From positions 1 through 11,350 of the forward strand of contig JAFDFV010000037.1 in the NCBI GenBank assembly GCA_019309665.1: a stretch of DNA of 11,350 nt. Reading direction: 5' to 3'. Under the pieces are notes generated by a model, which had not been told where the DNA came from, did not search any database, and saw only the letters and a list, made by a program, of their open reading frames with translations. This DNA is from Deltaproteobacteria bacterium. Its GTDB lineage: Bacteria; Desulfobacterota; Desulfobacteria; Desulfobacterales; ETH-SRB1. The translations under genes and the position numbers were made by a program. This document shows, piece after piece, positions 6,737 to 11,350 of the stretch. Every line of letters begins with the position of its first letter. Positions within the stretch are counted from its first letter, which is position 1.

Positions 6737-8398
6737 TTACCTCTCAAATAATATGTCCGCAACCATATCCATGTCTTTAATGACATTTTCATAGCTGCCA
6801 AGCAGTTTATTGTAAGAAATAGCCTCCATAAAATCAGAGACGATTTTTTGATCAAAAGCACCGGAGCCCATCAGTATCTTCAACATATTATGAGCTACGA
6901 CCTGTGCTGCTTCATTTGCAAAAATCCTTGACATTGCCTTTATTTTTTTGGCTTTAGGATCCCCTGCTTCAACAAGTGATTTGGCCTTACGCGCCATGCT
7001 TGCTCCAACCTCCACATGTGTCATCATATCGGACAGGGCAAACATAATATCTTGTTTTCTGGTAAGCTTGTTATCATGTACGAGCATTATGGTATCATTA
7101 AGAGCTTTGGCGGCAAGCCCATAAAATTTGCATCCGGCATCATTCAGGGTATTATTCAATTCTTCCATCTCCGAAGATATGTCTCCGTAATATTTACCCT
7201 TTGTTTTCCGCGTAATTTTCCAGCGGAACGTACTGATTATATTTTGCTGAATTTCGCTGGTGCCTTCATAAATACAGGTAATTTTAACATCTCTTTTTAT
7301 CTTTTCTACCTCAAATTCGTGAATGTATCCATAACCACCAAGCGCCTGTATGGCATCATCGGCTGCTTTGTTGGCGGCTTCAGTAGCAAAGAACTTGGCG
7401 ATTGATCCTTCAACCTGCAGATCATCTTCCCCTGAATCCAATCTCTGGGCAACTTCTTCCATATAGGCTGTTGCAGCTTCGAGTCTTACAGCATTTGGAA
7501 TAACCAGCTTGTGTGTATAACCCTGTTTTTCAGAAAGAGGAGAGCCGAACTGAACTCTCTCCTTAGCATATGAGATAGCTATATCGAGAGCTGCTTCGCC
7601 GGCGCCAAGACCCATAGCAGCAACCATAAGCCTTGTATATCCAAAAACCTTATTAGCCTGCCTCATCCCTTCTCCAGGAACACCACCAATAAGATTTTCA
7701 ACTGGTACAAATACATCGGTAAATGAAAGAGGTGATGTATTTGACGCACGTATCCCGTGTTTTTCTTCACCCTTGCTCTGAACAAAACCTTCCGTGCCTT
7801 TCTCCACAATAAAAAATGATGGTCCATCCGGGGTATTGGCAAGAACTGTAATGAAATCAGCATATCCACCTGTTGATATAAACTGTTTGGTCCCGTTTAT
7901 ATTGTATCCAATGATCTCACCTGCATCGTTTGTTACAGGATCGGCCTTTGTTTTTAAGGCAGCAAGGTTGCTTCCGGCTCCAGCTTCAGTAACGGCATAT
8001 GCTACAAGAGATTTCCCTTCAGCAATAGATCCAAGCCATTTATGCTTCTGCTCATCAGTAGCTCCAACCAGTATAGGGTCTGAACCAAGCTGAATAGCAA
8101 AAAAACCTGTTGCAATCCCTAAACATATATTTGATATTTCACGAATTACCTCACAGCAGTCACGTGCCCCTCCTCCTATACCTCCGTATTCTTCAGGTAT
8201 AAACAGGAGTTGCAGACCGATATCCTCTCCAAGCAATTCACGGATCGTATCTTCAGGGAAAATTTCATTTTTATCAAATTCAAGAATTTTTTCTTTTGTA
8301 AGCAAGCGTTTCCTGAGCTGTCTTACAGTATCAATTATCATCTGCCTTGACTCAAGATCGAGACCTTTGAGGTTACGTCCAGGTGTTGATGTCGTCAT
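6737..8398 (-). CDS. Acyl-CoA dehydrogenase with C-terminal extension
   Basis: FAD-dependent acyl-CoA dehydrogenase, 553 aa, longer than the usual ~380-400 aa. The core has the N-terminal helical domain (about 1-130), the beta domain with YAVTEAGAGSNLAALKT and FISTGG (about 133-178), and the C-terminal helices with ERVQFGSPLSEKQG (280-293), QALGGYGYIHEFEVEKIKRD and the catalytic glutamate candidate E378 in CIYEGTSEIQQ. Residues about 410-553 form an extra helical domain like that of the long VLCAD/ACAD9-type enzymes. Its ATG is 3 bp after the rpmF stop, with an AAAAGGA Shine-Dalgarno inside the end of rpmF. It sits in the fatty acid synthesis operon where plsX-fabH-fabD are frequently found. 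Substrate and direction (oxidation or reduction) are unknown. I see no membrane segment or signal peptide. Confidence 0.92.
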   Translation of the reverse strand: MTTSTPGRNLKGLDLESRQMIIDTVRQLRKRLLTKEKILEFDKNEIFPEDTIRELLGEDIGLQLLFIPEEYGGIGGGARDCCEVIREISNICLGIATGFFAIQLGSDPILVGATDEQKHKWLGSIAEGKSLVAYAVTEAGAGSNLAALKTKADPVTNDAGEIIGYNINGTKQFISTGGYADFITVLANTPDGPSFFIVEKGTEGFVQSKGEEKHGIRASNTSPLSFTDVFVPVENLIGGVPGEGMRQANKVFGYTRLMVAAMGLGAGEAALDIAISYAKERVQFGSPLSEKQGYTHKLVIPNAVRLEAATAYMEEVAQRLDSGEDDLQVEGSIAKFFATEAANKAADDAIQALGGYGYIHEFEVEKIKRDVKITCIYEGTSEIQQNIISTFRWKITRKTKGKYYGDISSEMEELNNTLNDAGCKFYGLAAKALNDTIMLVHDNKLTRKQDIMFALSDMMTHVEVGASMARKAKSLVEAGDPKAKKIKAMSRIFANEAAQVVAHNMLKILMGSGAFDQKIVSDFMEAISYNKLLGSYENVIKDMDMVADILFER

Positions 8399-8401
8399 AT
8401 T

Positions 8402-8584
8402 TTAATCCTTTTCTATTTCAATAACAGTACGCTCCTTATACGTACCGCAGGAATGACATACATGATGTGAAAGTTTAGTTTCTCCGCACTGGGGGCAAGC
8501 GGTCAAATTGGGAGCCGTTGCTTTAATGTGGGCACGTCTGCTGTTCCGCTTTGACTTAGATTTTTTACGTTTTGGTACAGGCAT
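8402..8584 (-). CDS. rpmF: 50S ribosomal protein L32
   Basis: A small basic ribosomal protein of 60 aa. It begins MPVPKRKKSKSKRNSRRAH, the standard L32 start, and has a zinc-binding form with C30-x2-C33 (CPQC) and C43-x2-C46 (CHSC). A good AGGAG ribosome-binding site precedes the ATG. It is the first gene of the minus-strand cluster, as is common for rpmF-fab operons, and links ribosome supply with lipid synthesis. Confidence 0.98.
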   Translation of the reverse strand: MPVPKRKKSKSKRNSRRAHIKATAPNLTACPQCGETKLSHHVCHSCGTYKERTVIEIEKD

Positions 8585-8629
8585 GAGTAATCTCCTAACT
8601 ATTTGTATTTATATGCTATATAATATAAT

Positions 8630-8654
8630 TCACTACTTAATAATAAAGTAGTGA
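8630..8654. promoter_or_regulatory. Operator-like palindrome upstream of rpmF
   Basis: TCACTACTT (8630-8638) and AAGTAGTGA (8646-8654) form a perfect 9-bp inverted repeat around a 7-bp AT centre. It lies directly downstream of the putative -10 box and about 45 bp ahead of rpmF, where a repressor site would block transcription of the cluster. It could instead be an mRNA hairpin. I do not recognise the motif as a known fatty-acid regulator site. Confidence 0.5.
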
Positions 8655-8656
8655 CA

Positions 8657-8685
8657 CTAGTAATTTAATTGAAAAAAATTGTCAA
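8657..8685 (-). promoter_or_regulatory. Putative sigma70 promoter of the rpmF-fab cluster
   Basis: On the minus strand a consensus TTGACA (8685-8680) is followed after 17 bp by TACTAG (8662-8657), a weak -10. The predicted start would fall inside the palindrome at 8630-8654. The perfect -35 and its position before the first gene of the cluster are the support. The -10 matches consensus at only three positions. Confidence 0.4.
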
Positions 8686-8825
8686 GAACTTTATTTTGTT
8701 GTAATATTTCAGCTTTTTGAAAATATATCCGCTTCAGCCGGCGTGGGAATGACGAGTCCCTGATACGATATTTCACGCATGACAAGATATTAGCTTGGCT
8801 GTATTGAAAAAAGTGCTGAATTAAC

Positions 8826-8853
8826 TTGACTCAATTGTTAATTTTATTATAGA
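8826..8853 (+). promoter_or_regulatory. tRNA-Gln promoter, apparently split by MITE copy 2
   Basis: TTGACT (8826-8831) is followed by 16 bp and then TATAGA (8848-8853), whose bases are the start of the MITE. Removing the element and one TA in silico rejoins TTGACT-N16-TATATT, a near-consensus promoter about 25-30 bp ahead of the tRNA. The present hybrid box may still work, with the transcript then crossing the element. A second hybrid is possible at the far end (TTGTGA at 8925-8930, TCTATA at 8948-8953). Confidence 0.4.
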
Positions 8854-8953
8854 CTTTCAGATAAATAATTTCACTGCGTTATCAGTCGTCGACGTATAAC
8901 TAATACGTCTTCCTCCTTCTGGCCTTGTGAAATGAATTATCTGAAAGTCTATA
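8848..8953. mobile_element. MITE-like palindromic element, copy 2
   Basis: A 106-bp element with termini TATAGACTTTCAGATAA and TTATCTGAAAGTCTATA; the terminal inverted repeats match at about 25 of 27 positions. It is in opposite orientation to copy 1 at 3495-3601 and about 94% identical to it. TA at both ends fits a TA target duplication. It ends 25 bp before the tRNA-Gln gene. It has no ORF. The DNA from 8686 to 8847, upstream of it, holds no gene that I can see. Confidence 0.85.
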
Positions 8954-8978
8954 TATTTATTACAAAATAAGATTTTAA

Positions 8979-9052
8979 TGAGGGATCGTCTAAAGGCAGG
9001 ACGACGGGTTCTGGTCCCGTTAATCAAGGTTCGAATCCTTGTCCCTCAGCCA
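8979..9052 (+). tRNA. tRNA-Gln (anticodon CUG)
   Basis: A complete cloverleaf: acceptor stem TGAGGGA/TCCCTCA, discriminator G and encoded CCA (9050-9052). The anticodon stem ACGGG/CCCGT encloses the loop TTCTGGT, giving anticodon CTG, which reads CAG glutamine codons. The T arm AAGG-TTCGAAT-CCTT is present. A clear terminator follows at 9210-9241. The gene is alone, with no other tRNA beside it. Confidence 0.96.
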
Positions 9053-9059
9053 AATAATC

Positions 9060-9203
9060 TGAAACCTTTGAAAAATGTTCAATTTTGTTCAAGTTCAAGG
9101 AAGGCGAAAATTTTAAATGCAGGAATACATTGAGTATTTCGAGGCTTAAAATTTGAGCCTGACGCAAAAATTGGGCAAAAGGGGGCGTTTTGCAAAGGTC
9201 TCA
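9060..9203. repeat. Long imperfect inverted repeat downstream of tRNA-Gln
   Basis: The left arm begins TGAAACCTTTGAAAAATGTT and the right arm ends GCGTTTTGCAAAGGTCTCA. The two arms (about 55 bp each) pair imperfectly and meet at AAATTTTAA / TTAAAATTT around a central GCAGGAATACATTGAGTATT-TCGAGG (9119-9144). A shorter relative of the terminus lies at 5947-5978. The central motif recurs in the otherwise different element at 9666-9859. It lies inside the probable tRNA transcript, before the terminator. Confidence 0.7.
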
Positions 9204-9209
9204 AGCTGA

Positions 9210-9241
9210 GGGGTTATGAGTTTTTTCTTATAACCCCTTTT
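9210..9241 (+). terminator. Intrinsic terminator after tRNA-Gln
   Basis: GGGGTTATGAG (9210-9220) pairs with CTTATAACCCC (9227-9237), with one G-U pair, around a T6 loop, and is followed by TTTT and, after GAC, another T-run. It is placed to end the tRNA transcript. Confidence 0.85.
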
Positions 9242-9253
9242 GACTTTTTTCTT

Positions 9254-9277
9254 ACCTGAATTTTACAAGATTCAGGT
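9254..9277. other. Small hairpin upstream of the 113-aa ORF
   Basis: ACCTGAAT (9254-9261) and ATTCAGGT (9270-9277) form a perfect 8-bp stem with an 8-nt loop, about 50 bp ahead of the next start codon. It lacks a following T-run, so it could be a leader hairpin or a protein site. Its role is unknown. Confidence 0.4.
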
Positions 9278-9325
9278 ATTATACTTTTGGGCCATTGTAA
9301 TGGTATTTAAGGATATTTATATAAA

Positions 9326-9667
9326 ATGACAAATTATGAACTGGCAAAACAGATTTACAGGGATTTATCACCTATTGCGCCAAAATTATCTGCCGCTCTT
9401 AACCGTGCATTAGTTGATATCGGCGAAGGATCAGTTTTATACGGCCTTGAAAAAGGAATGCACAAAGACGACGTTGTAACTTTTCATGAAAATGAAATTA
9501 TCAACCTGGCAGGAACTGATCAGGCTAGTATAATTGCAAAAATTTCAGAAGTATTATTTCAGTTAGAGGGGCATACTTCCTGGAAAGTTATAGTTGACAA
9601 GAGGCCTGGCCCCAACAAAAAAAATATTGAGCTGTTTTATACGCTTATCAGAAGTAAGGATGCTTAG
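9326..9667 (+). CDS. Uncharacterised 113-aa protein
   Basis: I do not recognise this family. The ORF starts at ATG after an AAGGAT ribosome-binding site (9309-9314) and encodes a soluble protein of mixed charge without a signal peptide, membrane segment, cysteines or an obvious metal motif. Predicted helices at about 1-35 (NYELAKQIYRDLSPIAPKLS) and 64-80, with strands near 37-42 and 84-90, suggest a compact alpha/beta domain; this is a guess from residue pattern. Codon and base use resemble the housekeeping genes, which supports a real gene. It stands alone between the tRNA terminator and a repeat-rich spacer. The TAG stop overlaps the first base of an inverted-repeat element. Confidence 0.75.
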   Translation: MTNYELAKQIYRDLSPIAPKLSAALNRALVDIGEGSVLYGLEKGMHKDDVVTFHENEIINLAGTDQASIIAKISEVLFQLEGHTSWKVIVDKRPGPNKKNIELFYTLIRSKDA

Positions 9668-9859
9668 GGCTCGGTAAAAAATAACTTGGCATTTTTGCAT
9701 CCCGACTTCACCATATCTTTAACCGATCTTCAATCGCAAAAGTCCTCGAAATAGCTCGCTATTCCTGCGGTTTTGCCCTGCGGTTTTGCTCAATCAGATC
9801 GATTAAATCTACGGCAAATTCGAGCGCAAATTCTACCAAGTTATTTTTTACCGAGCCCT
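9666..9859. repeat. 194-bp element with perfect 24-bp terminal inverted repeats
   Basis: AGGGCTCGGTAAAAAATAAC(TTGG) at 9666-9689 is matched perfectly in inverse at 9836-9859. TA dinucleotides lie at both outer edges (9665-9666 and 9860-9861). The 146-bp interior has no ORF and contains a short tandem (CTGCGGTTTTGC twice, about 9764-9788) and the motif CCTCGAAATAGCTCGCTATT-CCTGC (9744-9768), shared in reverse with the element at 9060-9203. It is likely a nonautonomous mobile element. Confidence 0.8.
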
Positions 9860-9865
9860 TAGAAA

Positions 9866-9907
9866 CAGTTCACGGTTAACAGTTTACAGTTGACGGTTGA
9901 CGGTTGA
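9866..9907 (+). repeat. Six-unit CRGTTNA heptad array
   Basis: Six heptads lie in perfect register: CAGTTCA, CGGTTAA, CAGTTTA, CAGTTGA, CGGTTGA, CGGTTGA. The array starts 6 bp after the element at 9666-9859. Positions 2 and 6 of the unit vary while CxGTTxA is fixed. Similar units follow ribD at 1-15. Confidence 0.75.
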
Positions 9908-9920
9908 TCAAAGTATAAAG

Positions 9921-10045
9921 GTAAGCGTTCACGTTGAAATTGGAAATTTGGCCTTCATGCTTTTGTATTGTTCTTCCCAATTTCCAATTTCTATTTTAAT
10001 CTCCCCCTACTTTCCAATTTTAAATTTCAAGCCGTGAACGGGTAC
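9921..10045. repeat. Nested inverted repeat with GTAxxCGTTCACG ends
   Basis: The outer arms are GTAAGCGTTCACG (9921-9933) and CGTGAACGGGTAC (10033-10045). The inner arms are GAAATTGGAAATTTGG (9936-9951) and CCAATTTCCAATTTC (9977-9991), with a further partial copy TTTCCAATTTTAAATTTC (10011-10028). There is no ORF. The outer arm is the same motif as the acpP-fabF palindrome at 5671-5689. Confidence 0.6.
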
Positions 10046-10353
10046 TACTTTCCAAACTGTATGATTCTATTTTAACAAAAACTACACACTTTTCACATCA
10101 TCTTATTTGAGAAAACTATAACCTAAAGGGATGTCCCGCATTCCCCTCTTTCCCATCCTTAGACCGAGCCTTATGTACTATCCTGAAACTATGTAATTTA
10201 CTTCTCAATTTCACATATTTTCTATGAATTAGCATAGCTATCTTTGTTATATAATTAATGTAACTATTTAATATCTAAGGAATTACTTCAATAATAATAT
10301 CAATGGCATGTTTTTTGCTGATATAAACCTTAAGAGAAAGATAGTAGTTAATT
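10046..10353. other. AT-rich spacer without a gene
   Basis: No open frame with coding character, tRNA or strong hairpin is visible. A possible remnant of the 9666-9859 terminus, ACCGAGCC-TTA, lies at 10163-10173. The strong fall in GC toward 10200-10350 fits a promoter-upstream region for the following regulator. Confidence 0.5.
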
Positions 10354-10382
10354 TTGACATAAAAAAGATCCGATTATGTATT
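10354..10382 (+). promoter_or_regulatory. Putative sigma70 promoter of the PAS-LuxR regulator gene
   Basis: Consensus TTGACA (10354-10359) is followed after 17 bp by TGTATT (10377-10382), 4 of 6 matches to the -10. Transcription would start near 10390, leaving a ~40-nt leader with the ribosome-binding site just before the ATG. Confidence 0.45.
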
Positions 10383-10428
10383 TAGAATTTATGCAGCATG
10401 ATATTAGCCCGGGTCGAAGGGAATACTC

Positions 10429-11350
10429 ATGAAACATGAAAGAGGAAAACTCTTGAGCGCAGTTGCCTTTGATGCGATTTGTCATGGCATATCTCTGCTT
10501 GACACCGATTTAAACATACTTCTGGCTAACAAAACAGTTGAAAAATGGTACTCCCATGCCCTCCCTGTCATAGGCAGAAAATGTTACGAAGCCTACCATG
10601 GAAAAAGTAAATGTTGTGAGCTTTGCCCCGTGGAAAGATCTCTCAAGAACCATAGTGTTCAGCACGAAATCGTGCCCGTGGTTGAGCCGGATGGAGCGGA
10701 GGGATGGCGGGAGGTCTCCGCTTTTCCTGTTTTTGGTCAAAACGCAACTCTGACAGGTGTCGTTGTATGTGTTCGAGAGATTAAAGGCCGAAAAGAAGTA
10801 GAAGATCCACGAAAAGAGTACTGCGAGTTAGAAAAACATCTTCATGAACGAACAACAGAGCTTTCAAAAACCAAAAAAGAACTAGAGGCGACAATATCTA
10901 ATCTCAAGAAGGCTGAAAAATACAAAAAGAAAACAAGTACGAAATTAAAGGAAACAAATACGGCTCTCAAGGTTTTGATGCAACAAAGAATCGAAGCCAA
11001 AACAGAGATTGAAGAGATGGTATTGCTGAATGCAAATGAACTAATTATGCCTTTTTTGGAAAGATTAAAAAAGAGTAGATTGAATAGCAAACAAAAGGCC
11101 TATGTAAATATCATCGAATCAAATTTGAATGATATTGTTGCGCCGTTGGTGCGCGAATTTTCCAAAATAAATTTGAAGCTCACTCACACGGAAATTCAGG
11201 TAACAAATCTTGTCAAGCAGGGTAAAACCACAAAAGAAATCGCAGAATTCATGAATCTGGCCACAAGTACAATCGACACTCACAGGAACAAAATCAGGAA
11301 GAAACTTTTCATAAAAAACAAAAAGATAAACCTTAGAACCCACCTTTTTT
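10429..11350 (+). CDS. PAS domain LuxR-type transcriptional regulator (3' end beyond window)
   Basis: An open frame of 307 codons runs without a stop to the window edge. ATG at 10429 follows a GAAGGG ribosome-binding site. A PAS-like sensor domain spans about 14-120 (AICHGISLLDTDLNILLANK) and includes a cysteine cluster C52, C62, C63, C66 in KCCELCPVERSL, a form that could bind metal, heme or a redox signal (inference). A charged coiled coil follows at about 128-200. The C-terminal LuxR/NarL helix-turn-helix at about 250-295 reads LTHTEIQVTNLVKQGKTTKE then IAEFMNLATSTIDTHRNKIR, with the LxxTEIQV, GKTTKEIA and STIDTHR signatures. There is no receiver or kinase domain, so it is probably a one-component cytoplasmic regulator. 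The motif KKINLRTHL suggests only a few residues are missing. Targets are unknown. Confidence 0.9.
   Translation, partial: MKHERGKLLSAVAFDAICHGISLLDTDLNILLANKTVEKWYSHALPVIGRKCYEAYHGKSKCCELCPVERSLKNHSVQHEIVPVVEPDGAEGWREVSAFPVFGQNATLTGVVVCVREIKGRKEVEDPRKEYCELEKHLHERTTELSKTKKELEATISNLKKAEKYKKKTSTKLKETNTALKVLMQQRIEAKTEIEEMVLLNANELIMPFLERLKKSRLNSKQKAYVNIIESNLNDIVAPLVREFSKINLKLTHTEIQVTNLVKQGKTTKEIAEFMNLATSTIDTHRNKIRKKLFIKNKKINLRTHLF

Noticed and set aside
8740..8760. GCCGGCGTGGGAATGACGAG resembling the common GTCATTCCCGC-type dispersed repeat
   Set aside because: Only a short partial match with no inverted partner; too little to call.
9866..9907. Regular heptad array as a possible CRISPR or iteron origin
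   Set aside because: Units are 7 bp with no spacers, and no rep, dnaA-box cluster or cas gene is nearby.
10510..11343. Three minus-strand open frames at the right end
   Set aside because: They are shadows of the plus-strand PAS-LuxR gene, which has coherent domains across the whole stretch.

Overview
The window is an AT-rich bacterial chromosome segment. Gene order and protein character suggest a deltaproteobacterium, most likely a sulfate reducer of the Desulfobacterales (Desulfobacterota). This is inference from three things: a riboflavin / nrdR / dCMP deaminase / glyA / rpiB / FAS-II housekeeping cluster, a PAS-LuxR regulator of a type common in that group, and intergenic spacers packed with small palindromic repeats. 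I could not run a database search to confirm it.

Left part (1-8584, all minus strand): a long co-directional housekeeping cluster. In transcription order it runs rpmF (ribosomal protein L32), an acyl-CoA dehydrogenase, fabG, acpP, fabF, rpiB, glyA, a dCMP deaminase, nrdR and ribD, which ends at the left edge. The rpmF-fabG-acpP-fabF core is the classic fatty-acid-synthesis operon, but a 553-aa acyl-CoA dehydrogenase stands where plsX, fabH and fabD are often found. The downstream half joins pentose phosphate (rpiB), one-carbon (glyA), deoxynucleotide (dCMP deaminase, NrdR) and riboflavin (ribD) metabolism. A likely promoter (TTGACA) and a 25-bp operator-like palindrome precede rpmF.

Middle (8585-9325): intergenic DNA holding one copy of a ~106-bp MITE-like element, a tRNA-Gln(CUG) gene, a long imperfect inverted repeat and a good intrinsic terminator, all read in the plus direction.

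Right part (9326-11350, plus strand): a 113-aa protein I do not recognise, about 760 bp of repeat-rich noncoding DNA, and a PAS / coiled-coil / LuxR-HTH regulator that runs off the right edge.

The most striking feature is the repeats, not a gene system. At least five palindromic or inverted-repeat families occur, and their ends repeatedly fall on or within a few bases of stop codons (ribD, rpiB, fabF, fabG, acpP, the 113-aa ORF). One MITE copy appears to have inserted at a TA inside rpiB, giving it a new stop and separating it from glyA. The other appears to have landed in the -10 box of the tRNA-Gln promoter. The tail of FabF seems to be encoded by repeat DNA. I saw no CRISPR array, no transposase gene and no obvious defence system.
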